This document shows positions 1 through 9,366 of a DNA stretch of 64,000 nt, one piece after another (within the stretch, counting starts at the first letter, position 1; each line of letters opens with the position of its first letter). The notes beneath the pieces are model-generated. The model ran no database searches, was not told the origin of the DNA, and was given only the letters and a program-made list of their open reading frames with translations. The position numbers were made by a program, and so were the translations under genes. Origin of the DNA: Clostridium frigoris (GTDB lineage: Bacteria > Bacillota > Clostridia > Clostridiales > Clostridiaceae). The DNA lies in contig NZ_JAHLDV010000004.1 of the NCBI RefSeq assembly GCF_018861865.1, positions 1 to 64,000 of the forward strand, read 5' to 3'.

Positions 1-275
1 TTACGAACACCTCATTTATAAATTCTTATGAGGTAATTCTACACTATATTTTTGTCTGTTTGGGACATAATCAAAAATGGTATACTAGGACATTATCATA
101 AACGGATCATACTAATTTTATATTATGGCACATTCATATTGACAATGGAATAGTATATGGATATAATGATAGTATCACATAGATACAAAGTAACCTAAAT
201 GTAAATATTAACTTTTATTTTTTTTATAAAACCTTTGTACTACTTTGGTACTAAATAAGCAAGGAGTGAGAGTAT

Positions 276-641
276 ATGATGAATTATTATATGAGAAAAA
301 TACTAAATGAATTGGTAAATGATGAGAGAATAAATAGTCTAACAGGAGTTGCAAAGGATAATAATAGAAAAGTTTATGTTGAAGGTAACGAATATCAGGA
401 ATATAGTTTGGATTTGATTTTTCTTGTTGATACAGATGATTTATTTAAAAAAACTATTGCATTTACAATAACAACAAATTCATTTAGTTCAAAAATTCAA
501 GTAATAAAACATTGTAGTACTAGACAAATATTTAGTAGAAAGAAAGTTAAAGATGTTACTAATTATATAATAGATAAAATACTAGAATTTAAAAATCATA
601 ATAAGCAAAATAATAAATACTTAAATTTATTAAATGCTTAG
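276..641 (+). CDS. Hypothetical protein, 121 aa
   Basis: I do not recognise this protein. It is 121 residues, with a mixed charged and hydrophobic N-terminal half and a Lys/Asn-rich C-terminal tail. It has no signal peptide, membrane segment or cysteine motif. The start is an ATG-ATG pair preceded by AAGGAGTGAG at 261-270, a good ribosome binding site, so the gene is probably translated. It lies 58 bp upstream of the nicotinate phosphoribosyltransferase start with no terminator between them, so the two may be co-transcribed. The 275 bp upstream hold only AT-rich DNA and a weak inverted repeat at 9-34 (ACCTCAT/ATGAGGT). Confidence 0.6.
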   Translation: MMNYYMRKILNELVNDERINSLTGVAKDNNRKVYVEGNEYQEYSLDLIFLVDTDDLFKKTIAFTITTNSFSSKIQVIKHCSTRQIFSRKKVKDVTNYIIDKILEFKNHNKQNNKYLNLLNA

Positions 642-699
642 ATAAAACTAATAAATAATTAAGATGAATAAAAATATGAAATTAAGGAGAGATATAAAA

Positions 700-2181
700 A
701 TGAGTAATGAATTCAATATTAAAGAGGAAAGAAATCTTTCAATGTTAATGGATTTCTATGAATTAACAATGTCAAATGGCTACTTTGTAAATGGGGCCAC
801 TGACACAATTGTGTATTTTGATATGTTCTATAGAAAGAATCCAGATGGAGCAGGATTCTCAATAGCAGCGGGTCTTGAACAACTAGTAGTGTTTGTTAAG
901 AATTTAAAATTCACGGGAGATGACGTAGAGTTTTTAAGAAGCAAGGGCGTTTTATCAGAGGAGTTCTTAGAGTACTTATTGGCATTTAAATTCTCCGGAG
1001 ATATATATGCAATTCCAGAGGGCACAGTAGTATTTCCTAATGAGGCAATAGTCACAATTAAGGCGAAGGTAATTGAAGCACAACTTATAGAGACTATGTT
1101 ACTTTTAACAATCAATCACCAAAGCTTAATAGCAACGAAAGCTAGCAGAATAGTGAGAGCTGCAAAGGGAAGACCAGTACTCGAGCTTGGAGCAAGAAGA
1201 ACTCATGGTGCTGATGCAGCTATAATGGGAGCAAGAGCATCGTATATTGGAGGAGTAAGTGGAACAGCTACGACTATTGCAGAGCAAATGTATGGGGTAC
1301 CTGCTACTGGAACAATGGCACACTCATGGATACAATTTTTTGGAGATGAATATAAAGCTTTTGAAATCTATGCAAAAACTTACCCAAATACATGCACATT
1401 ACTTGTTGATACATACAATGTTATAACAAGTGGTATACCAAATGCTATTAAGGTTTCTAAAGACTTTTTAGAGCCAAATGGAAAAAGGTTAAAAGCAATT
1501 AGACTTGATAGTGGAGATCTTGCTTATCTTTCAAAGAAGGTAAGAATTATGTTAGATGATGAGGGGCTTGCAGATTGTAAAATAGTAGCATCTAACAGTT
1601 TAGATGAGTTCATTATAACTGAATTATTAAATCAAAATGCTAAAATAGATATATTTGGTGTTGGTGAAAGATTAGTAACTGCAAAATCTGAACCAGTGTT
1701 TGGCGGTGTTTACAAATTAGTAGCAGTGGAAGAAGAAGGAGAAGTTGTTCCAAGAATTAAATTGAGCGAAAGTGAAGAGAAAATTATTAATCCAGGATAT
1801 AAAATGTGCTGGAGATTATATGATAAAAATACTCACAAGGCAATTGCAGATGTTATTACATTGGCAGGTGAAATTATAAATGAAGAAGCACCATATACAA
1901 TTTTTGATCCAGTTCTCACTTGGAAGAAGAAAAAAATCACTAATTTCTATGCTAAAAAGCTTCAAGTACCAATATTTCTTAATGGAGAGTGTGTATATGG
2001 ATTGCCAAGCTTAGAACAAATTAGGAGTTGCTGTAAAGAACAAGTTGACAGCATATGGGATGAAGTTAAAAGATTTTCAAATCCTCACAAGTATTTTGTT
2101 GATTTATCTCAGGAACTTTGGTTAGTTAAGCAAGAATTAATTAAAAAATATAGAAATTTAGAAGAAAAAAATGTAAAATAA
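700..2181 (+). CDS. pncB: Nicotinate phosphoribosyltransferase
   Basis: This enzyme makes nicotinate mononucleotide from nicotinate and PRPP in the cytosol (NAD salvage, Preiss-Handler pathway). The protein is about 493 residues, the usual length of the Gram-positive form. Family hallmarks are the N-terminal LMDFYELTMSNGYF region, the ELGARRTHGADAAI segment, GTMAHSWIQFF (with the conserved active-site His) and the phosphate-binding IRLDSGDL region. I start it at ATG 700 because AAGGAG lies about 9 bases upstream. The earlier in-frame ATG at 664 has no ribosome binding site. It probably forms an operon with the small gene before it and ends at the hairpin at 2280-2316. Confidence 0.95.
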   Translation: MSNEFNIKEERNLSMLMDFYELTMSNGYFVNGATDTIVYFDMFYRKNPDGAGFSIAAGLEQLVVFVKNLKFTGDDVEFLRSKGVLSEEFLEYLLAFKFSGDIYAIPEGTVVFPNEAIVTIKAKVIEAQLIETMLLLTINHQSLIATKASRIVRAAKGRPVLELGARRTHGADAAIMGARASYIGGVSGTATTIAEQMYGVPATGTMAHSWIQFFGDEYKAFEIYAKTYPNTCTLLVDTYNVITSGIPNAIKVSKDFLEPNGKRLKAIRLDSGDLAYLSKKVRIMLDDEGLADCKIVASNSLDEFIITELLNQNAKIDIFGVGERLVTAKSEPVFGGVYKLVAVEEEGEVVPRIKLSESEEKIINPGYKMCWRLYDKNTHKAIADVITLAGEIINEEAPYTIFDPVLTWKKKKITNFYAKKLQVPIFLNGECVYGLPSLEQIRSCCKEQVDSIWDEVKRFSNPHKYFVDLSQELWLVKQELIKKYRNLEEKNVK

Positions 2182-2279
2182 CAAGTGAAGTAATTTTTAA
2201 AAGTTTAATTAATCAGGAACTTAATATAGCTTTTAAAGATATTGATGATGGTACATTTGTAAAATAGAAAAAAATCTTA

Positions 2280-2316
2280 GGGACAAGCAATTATAAAATA
2301 TTGCTTGTCCCTTTTT
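2280..2316 (+). terminator. Intrinsic terminator after pncB
   Basis: GGGACAAGCAA and TTGCTTGTCCC form an 11-bp perfect stem around a 10-nt loop, followed by TTTTT. It lies between convergent genes (pncB and the NlpC/P60 gene). An A-run upstream could let it also act on the minus strand. Confidence 0.9.
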
Positions 2317-2317
2317 C

Positions 2318-2815
2318 CTAGTTACTCGTTATTCTTCTGGCTGTATTATAATTAGGCATATATTTTAAGTCTACAATTTTAACTGATGACCCGGTTTTAG
2401 GTGAATGTATGAATTTTCCACTTCCAACATAAATGCCAACATGATATATAGGTTTTCCAAAAAAAACTAAATCTCCTTTTTTAAGGGAAGATTTACTAAC
2501 TACGTTGCCTTTTAGTGTTTGAGATGATGCAATGCGTGGCAAAGCTACTTTAAAATTATTATAAACATGCATAGTAAAACCAGAGCAATCAAAACCAGCT
2601 ATTGTAGTTCCACCATATTTATATGGGATGCCAATAAATTTTTCAGCATAGTCTACGATATTAGTCCCTGTAAGCGTGGGTTTACTTGCTGTTGATTGAG
2701 TGATATTTGTTGTGTATATAAGTGCCTTAGCCTGTGCAGGCTTACTAGTGATACTTATTGAAACTGCAAGCAATAAAGCAAGAGCAAATGATATAATATT
2801 TTTAACTTTCTTCAT
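2318..2815 (-). CDS. Secreted NlpC/P60 peptidoglycan endopeptidase
   Basis: This is a probable cell-wall gamma-D-glutamyl-diamino acid endopeptidase of the NlpC/P60 family. Residues 1-30 form a signal peptide (Lys-rich start, hydrophobic core, SKPAQAKA cleavage region). The catalytic domain is about residues 52-160, with Cys77 in FDCSGF, His125 in YHVGIYVGSG and a third polar residue expected near His137 (FIHSPKTGSS). At 165 residues it is close to the minimal single-domain form, with no SH3 or LysM wall-binding repeats. A strong GGGGAGG precedes the ATG at 2815. It is a single gene, convergent with pncB. Confidence 0.9.
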   Translation of the reverse strand: MKKVKNIISFALALLLAVSISITSKPAQAKALIYTTNITQSTASKPTLTGTNIVDYAEKFIGIPYKYGGTTIAGFDCSGFTMHVYNNFKVALPRIASSQTLKGNVVSKSSLKKGDLVFFGKPIYHVGIYVGSGKFIHSPKTGSSVKIVDLKYMPNYNTARRITSN

Positions 2816-2918
2816 TATGGCCTCCCCTGTAAACGTGTTCTAATAATATATTCTACATAAATAGGGAATTTCCTTTTATATAATTGAAATTTTTTTTAAT
2901 AGACCAATTCAGATTATG

Positions 2919-2948
2919 TTGAATAATAATTTTTAAAAGTGATATAAT
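2919..2948 (+). promoter_or_regulatory. Candidate sigma-A promoter for the AAA/TOPRIM pair
   Basis: TTGAAT at 2919-2924 and TATAAT at 2943-2948 are separated by 18 bp, about 100 bp upstream of the ATPase start. This is a match to the consensus only. Confidence 0.45.
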
Positions 2949-3050
2949 ATAATTGAAGGTATATAATGAAACATTTTGTATCAATTACATGATAAAAATT
3001 AGTGTTATATAGTTGCTAGCATAGAATTTGTATATATGGGAGTGAAATTC

Positions 3051-4433
3051 ATGTCAGAAAAAATTATTAGAATACAAAAGATTGAACTTACGGGCTTTAA
3101 GAATATTCAAAAGGGAATTATTGAACTTACGGGTTATAGACAAAAAAAATATTATAGTGATAAATCAGATATAATTGGGATTTATGGACAAAATGGTTCA
3201 GGCAAAACAACTATAGTAGAAGCTTTTAAATTATTTAAAACAATTGCAAGTGGTGAAAAATTACCAGATGATATTAAAAATTATATACATGAATTAGAAG
3301 ACATAGCTACATTAAAATTTGTTTTTTACATTGAAATAGAAGATCAAAAGTTATTAGTATATTATCAAATGTCGTTAAGGAGAAAAGAAGGGCTTGCAGA
3401 ATTATATAATGAGAAGTTAAGTTATTCTCAAATAAATGAAGATAATAAAAAAAGGAAAATAGATATAATTGAATATCTTATAGATTTAAAGGATACGTAT
3501 ATATTGCCAAAAGCTCGTTATAGTGAGCTAATAAGAAATAATAAAGAAAATGAATTCAATCTTGAAGTGAGTAAAAGATTATCAATCAAAGAAAAAACTT
3601 CTTTTATTTTCAATGATAGTTTAGAAGAGATTTTTAAAAACAATTCTACGAGTCCTGATTACTTTAATATTATTAATGTTATTAAGCATTTTGCTAGAGT
3701 AAATTTATTTGTAATAACAAATGAGCATTCAGCTACTATAAGCCTTAATTATATGCCATTAAGTTTTAGAATGGAGGATCAAGATGGCATAACTAGTGGA
3801 GATATTGCAATTAACTTACTCGGAACATCAAATATAGACAAAAAAAGGTATAATATAGCGACAAAAATTATAAAACAGTTGAATGTGGTGTTAAGTACCA
3901 TTATTCCTAACTTACAGTTAGAGATTAATAATTTAGGAAACGAGTTATCTAAAAATGGGAAAGAAGTAATAAGAATACAATTACTTTCTATTAAAAAAGA
4001 TATTAAAATTCCTTTGAAATATGAATCTGAGGGTATAAAAAAGATAATTTCTATTCTAAGTACATTAATTTCAATGTTTAATAACCCATCAATTTGTTTA
4101 ATAGTCGATGAACTCGATGCCGGTATATTTGAGTATTTGTTGGGGGAATTATTAAAAATAATTGAGCAAGAAGGAAAAGGTCAATTTATATTTACCTCAC
4201 ATAACCTACGGCCACTGGAAATGTTAGAAAAAGAATCATTGGTGTTTAGTACCGCTAATCCCCAAAATAGATTTATTAGAATAACGAATATAAAAAGTAA
4301 TAATAACCTTCGAAACGTATATTTGCGTGGTGTTGATTTGGGTGGGCTAAATGAGTGTATATACGAAGAAACTAATAGTTTCGAAATTGCACACGCCTTT
4401 AGAAAAGCTGGTGATATTCTTTATGAAGAGTAA
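3051..4433 (+). CDS. AAA-family ATPase (AAA_15/AAA_21, OLD-like)
   Basis: This is a P-loop ATPase of the SMC/RecF-like AAA_15/AAA_21 type. The N-terminus IQKIELTGFKNIQKG is the usual strand preceding the Walker A motif GQNGSGKTT (about residues 46-54). Near the C-terminus are Walker B (ICLIVDELDAG, about residue 350) and the FTSHNLRPLEML H-loop region (about 380). ATG 3051 is preferred because GGGAG lies about 8 bases before it; the in-frame ATG at 3036 lacks a site. The gene overlaps the next, TOPRIM-like gene by 11 bases. ATPase plus TOPRIM partner is the layout of split OLD, PARIS (AriA/AriB), RloA/RloB and AbiL-type anti-phage systems. Which family this belongs to cannot be decided here. 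Confidence 0.8.
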   Translation: MSEKIIRIQKIELTGFKNIQKGIIELTGYRQKKYYSDKSDIIGIYGQNGSGKTTIVEAFKLFKTIASGEKLPDDIKNYIHELEDIATLKFVFYIEIEDQKLLVYYQMSLRRKEGLAELYNEKLSYSQINEDNKKRKIDIIEYLIDLKDTYILPKARYSELIRNNKENEFNLEVSKRLSIKEKTSFIFNDSLEEIFKNNSTSPDYFNIINVIKHFARVNLFVITNEHSATISLNYMPLSFRMEDQDGITSGDIAINLLGTSNIDKKRYNIATKIIKQLNVVLSTIIPNLQLEINNLGNELSKNGKEVIRIQLLSIKKDIKIPLKYESEGIKKIISILSTLISMFNNPSICLIVDELDAGIFEYLLGELLKIIEQEGKGQFIFTSHNLRPLEMLEKESLVFSTANPQNRFIRITNIKSNNNLRNVYLRGVDLGGLNECIYEETNSFEIAHAFRKAGDILYEE

Positions 4434-5154
4434 GAAAATTGTTTTATTTATAGTAGAGGGAGTAACAGACAGAAATTCATTTGCATTGATTTTATCTAAA
4501 ATAATTGAGAAAAATAAAATTGTAAAGTTTAAAGTTATTCATGGTGATGTAACAACTCAAAATGGAGTTAATGCAAGTAATATTTATACGAAAATTACGC
4601 ATTATATTAAAGAGTTTATAATTAGTGATATGTATAAGAAAAGTGACATTTCGAATGTAATTCATTTAGTAGATACAGATGGTGCATTTATTAATGATGA
4701 GCAAGTATTGCAAAAGGATACCGATAGTATTGAATATAATACGCAGAATATATTTGCGAAAAACATTGATAATATAAAAAACCGTAATAAACAAAAATCA
4801 CAAATTCTAAGTAAGTTAGCATCGACAGCTATGGTATACGCAAACTTAAGTTATCGAATATATTTCTTTTCATCTAATTTAGAACATGTAGTTCATAATA
4901 TACAAGGTGTTAAATCTGATGAAAAACGTAAGTATGCCGAAAAATTTGAAGATAAATTTATCACAAGTCCTATTAGTTTTATTGAATTTATGAATAACCC
5001 AGAGTTTGCGATCAATGGTGATTATAAAGAGACTTGGGAGTTTATAAAAAAAGATACAAATTCTCTAAAACGATATACTAATTTTAATTTATATCTTAAC
5101 GACATTTCAGAAGGAAAGTCTCCCACTTCTATAAGTAGGAGTAACCTACCTTAG
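4423..5154 (+). CDS. TOPRIM/DUF4435-like effector partner of the AAA ATPase
   Basis: This 243-residue protein is encoded directly behind the ATPase. It starts with a strand ending in FIVEGVTDRNSF (Glu12) and has HLVDTDGAF at about residues 81-89. An EG motif followed by a DxD strand is the pattern of TOPRIM-type nuclease folds, as in OLD C-termini and AriB/DUF4435, so a role as the nuclease arm of a defence pair is inferred. ATG 4423 fits the typical start before the first strand; the longer frame from 4351 lies inside the ATPase gene. The last 18 or so codons, from NDISEGKSP to the stop, lie inside a dispersed repeat element (5096-5228). The native C-terminus has therefore probably been replaced, and the protein may be shortened. 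Confidence 0.6.
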   Translation: MKSKKIVLFIVEGVTDRNSFALILSKIIEKNKIVKFKVIHGDVTTQNGVNASNIYTKITHYIKEFIISDMYKKSDISNVIHLVDTDGAFINDEQVLQKDTDSIEYNTQNIFAKNIDNIKNRNKQKSQILSKLASTAMVYANLSYRIYFFSSNLEHVVHNIQGVKSDEKRKYAEKFEDKFITSPISFIEFMNNPEFAINGDYKETWEFIKKDTNSLKRYTNFNLYLNDISEGKSPTSISRSNLP

Positions 5155-5228
5155 CAGAAATAAAAATTCAGTGGGATTTTAAATATCCTTCTGAAGTCGT
5201 TAATACAGCGACCCAGGAGATGATTTAA
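5096..5228 (+). repeat. Dispersed hairpin repeat, copy 1
   Basis: This 133-bp element begins TTAACGACATTTCAGAAGGA, has an internal small hairpin CTCCCACTTCTATAAGTAGG, and closes with TCCTTCTGAAGTCGTTAA and a conserved tail CCAGGAGATGATTTAA. The 5' and closing blocks are inverted repeats that form a long outer stem. Related copies lie at 22415, 25404 (-), 30063 (-) and 44188 (-). This copy overlaps the 3' end of the TOPRIM-like gene. No transposase gene and no obvious target duplication are seen. An IS200/IS605-derived MITE is one inference. Confidence 0.85.
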
Positions 5229-5308
5229 CATAATAAAAACTGAATAGCTTAGTCGAATATCGCAAGATCTAAACCTTATAATATTTACGTATTCTTTTTA
5301 TGGACTTC

Positions 5309-5350
5309 AAAAATAAAGTAGACTACCAAAAGGTTGTCTACTTTATTTTA
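5309..5350. terminator. Bidirectional terminator
   Basis: AAAATAAAGTAGAC and GTCTACTTTATTTT pair perfectly over a 12-base loop, with T/A tracts on both sides. It serves the permease gene on the minus strand and any transcript coming from the AAA/TOPRIM pair. Confidence 0.85.
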
Positions 5351-5363
5351 AAAGTTTGTATTT

Positions 5364-6743
5364 TTATTTTTCATTTTGAAGTAAACTGTGATGTCTACTA
5401 TACAAGAAATATATTACTATTCCAATTAATAACCAAATTACAAATCTAATCCATGTTACTAGTGGTAAGGCTGACATTAAATAAATGCAAGCAAGTGCAG
5501 AAATGATAGGTAGAACGGGTACCCATGGGCACTTAAACTTTCTTTCAATATCAGGCATAGTTTTTCTAAGCACTATAACTCCAACAGATACTAAAACGAA
5601 TGCAAATAATGTACCTATATTGCATAGTTTTATTATTTCATCTAATGGTAAAAATCCAGCCATTATTCCTGCAATACTACCTGTTATTATTGTGCAAAGA
5701 GTAGGGGTTTTGTGAACTGGGTGTACCTTTGAAAAAATCTTTGGAAGTAATCCGTCTCTTGACATAACCATAAATACTCTAATTTGTCCATAAAGCATTA
5801 CAAGTAGTGTTGAAATCATACCGATAACTGCTCCAGTTCCAACAAGGGCTGCTCCCCAGTTTATACCGAATCTTGCAAGGGCCCCTGGAACAGCATTGTT
5901 CTCAATTATTTCTTTATATGGAACCATACCTGTTATAACAAGTGCAACTGTAACGTAAAGTATAATTACTACTCCTAGACAAATAGCAAGTCCACGAGGT
6001 ACATCCCTCTTTGGGTTTATAGTTTCTTCAGCAGCAGTTGAAACTGCATCAAAACCAATATATGCAAAGAATATAATTGAAGCACCTGCCATAACGCCAC
6101 TCCATCCAAATGGAGCAAATGGTTTATAGTTAGCTACATTAATATGGAATACTCCAAGTATTACAAATAAAATAATTACACCAACTTTTACCATGACAAT
6201 TTTATTGTTAAGTTTAGCACTTTCTTTTATTCCTATAAATAATATCCAAGTTACAAACATAGTGATAAGAACAGCAGGTAAGTCAATAAAACCACCGGCC
6301 GAGGGAGTCTTAATTATTGCAGTAGGCAAATTTAGTCCTGCGGAACTTAATAAACCAACAAAGGTTCCTGACCATCCAGACGCAACGGCAGCGGATGACA
6401 CTAAATATTCAAGCATTAAGTCCCATCCTATAATCCAGGCTATTAATTCTCCAAAGGCAACATAAGAGTATGCATATGTACTCCCTGCAACTGGAAACAT
6501 TGTAGCAAGTTCAGAATAAGTAAGAGCACAAAGTGCACTTATTATTGCAGCTACTATAAATGATAAAACAACTGCGGGCCCTGCTAAATGAGCACCGACA
6601 CCTGTTGAGACAAAAATTCCTGTACCTACAACTGCACCTATTCCAAGTGCTGCAAGGTCTTTTGAGGTAAGATTCTTTTTTAAATCTGATTTTTCTGCAG
6701 AATGTAACATTTGTTCTAGAGTTTTCTTTTTCCAAATATCCAT
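5364..6743 (-). CDS. APC-superfamily amino acid permease (CAT/YfnA-like)
   Basis: This is a 459-residue integral membrane amino acid/H+ symporter with about 12 hydrophobic segments. The N-terminal LKKNLTSKDLAALGIGAVVG followed by GTGIFVSTG is the substrate-binding signature of the cationic amino acid transporter branch. LTYSELATMFPVAGSTYAY and FFAYIGFDAVSTAAEE are further family motifs. Transport of a cationic or branched-chain amino acid is inferred; the substrate cannot be read from the sequence. GGGGGG lies 8-10 bases before the ATG. It is monocistronic, with a terminator at 5309-5350. Confidence 0.88.
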   Translation of the reverse strand: MDIWKKKTLEQMLHSAEKSDLKKNLTSKDLAALGIGAVVGTGIFVSTGVGAHLAGPAVVLSFIVAAIISALCALTYSELATMFPVAGSTYAYSYVAFGELIAWIIGWDLMLEYLVSSAAVASGWSGTFVGLLSSAGLNLPTAIIKTPSAGGFIDLPAVLITMFVTWILFIGIKESAKLNNKIVMVKVGVIILFVILGVFHINVANYKPFAPFGWSGVMAGASIIFFAYIGFDAVSTAAEETINPKRDVPRGLAICLGVVIILYVTVALVITGMVPYKEIIENNAVPGALARFGINWGAALVGTGAVIGMISTLLVMLYGQIRVFMVMSRDGLLPKIFSKVHPVHKTPTLCTIITGSIAGIMAGFLPLDEIIKLCNIGTLFAFVLVSVGVIVLRKTMPDIERKFKCPWVPVLPIISALACIYLMSALPLVTWIRFVIWLLIGIVIYFLYSRHHSLLQNEK

Positions 6744-7348
6744 AATATTTTCCCCCCTTTAATTTTATTTAAATCAATTTATTCACATAAAATTTGTGCT
6801 CTATGTATTTGTAGTGTTCTCTCCTTATTAAAATTGTTTGTATTTAGAACTATAAAAAAATTAATGCAATATTACAACGTGAATAAAAAATATTAATATG
6901 AATCATTATATAGAAAATTTTGAGTATTAGGAAGAATTCAATATCGCTTGTTAAGCTTATTAATGTGATAAAATGTCTAATGCTATAATATAATACCATT
7001 TTCTAAGTTTTAATATGTAGTCTAAATATTGACAAGATGATGTAAATAGATTCGTGCGTTATGTGGTTAATTAATCTATTGTCAAAAAAATTTATAAGAA
7101 CATATATTGTGCTAAAACACCTAGTTTCAAAGCATTCCTGGAAACTAGTCATAGTTTGTTCACAATATTGACACTTAAATGCAATAATTATTTGTTACTA
7201 TTATTAATAGATACAGAGGAACTACATAATGAATCCTCAAAATAATATAAACAACCTACCAAAATATTACTAAAGATAAATAATATCAGGTGAGCATTAA
7301 ATGAAATTAATTATATAGCCTTTAAGGGCGGAATGGAGACAAATTATT
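6744..7348. other. 605-bp intergenic region with a hairpin
   Basis: This is a long AT-rich gap between the divergent permease and the small membrane-protein gene. The only clear structure is CTAGTTTC at 7121-7128 paired with GAAACTAG at 7141-7148, a possible operator or weak RNA hairpin. No open frame with a ribosome binding site was seen. Confidence 0.5.
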
Positions 7349-7741
7349 ATGAAACAAAATGTAAAAAACACATCAAAAAAATCTGCTATTTCAATCGTTT
7401 TATTTATATCTGCTATAGTTGTAGCAATATTAGGAGTGGCACTATTAATTAATAATATATACTTGTATAAAACTAGTTTTAGTCAAGCTGTAGCTCAGGG
7501 TTATTCAGCTGCTACTGTAAGAAAGGCATTGGTGACATCACAATTGTTACCAGGAATATTACAACCGATTGCCTTATATGGTGGAGTTGCATTGCTTTTA
7601 TTAGGAGTTTCTAAAATCAGTAATAAAGTTTCAAAATGCTTAACTGTGTTAACTGATACTGAGGTTTGCGATGATGCTTTAGAAGAAAATGTAATTGATC
7701 AAAATACTTCTAGCACAGAAAATGTTGAAACAACTAAGTAG
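7349..7741 (+). CDS. Small two-helix membrane protein, unknown function
   Basis: This 130-residue protein is not recognised. A basic N-terminus (KQNVKNTSKKS) precedes a first membrane helix at about residues 13-36. A Ser/Ala-rich linker is followed by a second helix at about residues 66-88, and the tail is acidic (about residues 100-130). The hairpin topology would place both ends in the cytosol. GGAG precedes the ATG by about 10 bases. The gene stands alone: a 605-bp gap lies upstream and a strong terminator follows at 7786. Confidence 0.65.
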   Translation: MKQNVKNTSKKSAISIVLFISAIVVAILGVALLINNIYLYKTSFSQAVAQGYSAATVRKALVTSQLLPGILQPIALYGGVALLLLGVSKISNKVSKCLTVLTDTEVCDDALEENVIDQNTSSTENVETTK

Positions 7742-7785
7742 GAAGAAATAGTAGATTAAATTTAGAAAACATATAACAATCATAA

Positions 7786-7829
7786 AGAAGGACTTATCTT
7801 AGCAGTTAACTAAGGTAAGTCCTTCTTTT
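7786..7829 (+). terminator. Intrinsic terminator
   Basis: AGAAGGACTTATCTTAG pairs with CTAAGGTAAGTCCTTCT, with one bulge and a short loop, followed by TTTTG. It lies between convergent genes. Confidence 0.85.
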
Positions 7830-7872
7830 GTATTATGTGTATTTTAAGGACTAATTAAGCAAATTATAAACA

Positions 7873-9270
7873 TCAAATAATAAAAATAGCAACTATAGTA
7901 GTAACTACTAATCCTATAATTACAGGTTTAACATTTTTCTTAGCAAGTTCAAAGGGGTCCACACCACAAATGGCAGCTACGGGTATTACTGCCCAGGGAA
8001 TTATTGTTCCACCACCTACCCATATCCCAGCTATTTGGCCCAGTGCTGTAAGTGTTGCTATACCACCTCCGAGTGCAGTTGAGAAGATTCTAGCAACAGA
8101 ACCAACGAGTGGTATACCGGAAAATCCTGAACCATCTAGTCCAGTAATTGCACCTACAACTGTAATTGTGCTAGCTGAAACAACAGAGTTCATTGGAACT
8201 AAGTTAGATAGTGCAACACCTAAGTCATTGACAATTCCATTGGAATTTTGAGGAAGTATTTTTCCAAAGATATCATTGAGTGCTGAATCTCCTAAATAGA
8301 AGAAGGCGGCTATAGGAATAACAATGCCAAATATTTTAAATCCAAATTGCAAACCTTTTACAAGATTATCTGTAATTTTTTCAAGCGAATTTTTCTTATA
8401 GGTAAATATTGAAACTAGACTTAATACGAATACAGCTGTACCTCCAATAAGAGCTGTGGCATCACCACCTTGAAGTTTTGCAGTATACATTATATAGATG
8501 TCTACTGCGAAAAGCACTAGTATAAGGATTGCTAGAATTCTTCTAAGTATCTTTGAGGATATAAGCATCGTATCCTTTGAAGTACTTGTCGATCCTTCGA
8601 CTTTAGAAATATTATTAAGCACTCCAGATTTAATATCACGTCGTAGATAGTAGAAGGCTACAACTGTTGTGACCAAGCCCATTGTAATTACAAGCGGAAT
8701 ACTTGCAGTTATAACATCGCCAATGGGTATTCCAGCTCCACCTGCAGTAAGTTTAGGAGCTGCTTGAATAATATAATCACTAGATAGTGCTATGCCATGT
8801 CCAAATAAATTCATTGATATGGCAACACCCATGGCCGGTAATCCAGCTTTTATAGCAATTGGTAAAAATAGTGCGCCCACAAGTGCTACTGCGGGTGATG
8901 GCCAGAAAAACCAAGACAAAATCATCATAACAATTCCGATAACCCAATAAGCAACCCAGTAATTTTTAATGATTCCCTTAAAAGGAGACACTATTTCGTC
9001 ATTTATGCCAGAAGCGACAAGAGTGTTGCTCATCGCAGTTACGATGGATATTATGAAGATGGTTGGCATTAGCTCTTTTGTTGCATAAACAAAGCTATTA
9101 AATACTCCCATAGTAGATTTTGAAATAGATCCTGTACCGGCGATTCCTAATAGAAATATACCAAGTATACATATAAGAGTTATATCCTTCTTTTTCACCA
9201 TAGCAAATATTATTATAATAATGAAGATAAGGTATATATAGTGGAGAGGTGTTAGTGTTACATTAATCAT
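7873..9270 (-). CDS. Multi-pass permease of the ion-transporter type
   Basis: This is a 465-residue membrane protein with about 11-12 hydrophobic segments. It has re-entrant Gly/Ser/Pro-rich stretches (SWFFWPSPAVALVGALFLPI; GIWVGGGTIIPW) typical of the ion-transporter superfamily, which includes the CitMHS, DcuC and GntP families. The NLFGHGIALSSDYIIQAAPK segment in the middle is well ordered and may form part of the substrate site. I cannot assign a substrate; a carboxylate or Na+-coupled solute is plausible. No strong ribosome binding site is visible before ATG 9270, so the start is less sure. It is monocistronic and convergent with the small membrane protein. Confidence 0.7.
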   Translation of the reverse strand: MINVTLTPLHYIYLIFIIIIIFAMVKKKDITLICILGIFLLGIAGTGSISKSTMGVFNSFVYATKELMPTIFIISIVTAMSNTLVASGINDEIVSPFKGIIKNYWVAYWVIGIVMMILSWFFWPSPAVALVGALFLPIAIKAGLPAMGVAISMNLFGHGIALSSDYIIQAAPKLTAGGAGIPIGDVITASIPLVITMGLVTTVVAFYYLRRDIKSGVLNNISKVEGSTSTSKDTMLISSKILRRILAILILVLFAVDIYIMYTAKLQGGDATALIGGTAVFVLSLVSIFTYKKNSLEKITDNLVKGLQFGFKIFGIVIPIAAFFYLGDSALNDIFGKILPQNSNGIVNDLGVALSNLVPMNSVVSASTITVVGAITGLDGSGFSGIPLVGSVARIFSTALGGGIATLTALGQIAGIWVGGGTIIPWAVIPVAAICGVDPFELAKKNVKPVIIGLVVTTIVAIFII

Positions 9271-9366
9271 CCGCTACTCCAATTAGAATTATTGTACTAT
9301 TAGGTTATGACGAAATGTATACTTGGTTACTATATTAAGCAATAATTCGTATTAAAATTCTATAAG

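Noticed and set aside
5096-5228. Self-splicing group I intron or complete IStron
   Set aside because: The elements are 69-178 bp, too short for a group I intron core, and carry no transposase or TnpB frame. A derivative of such an element remains possible.
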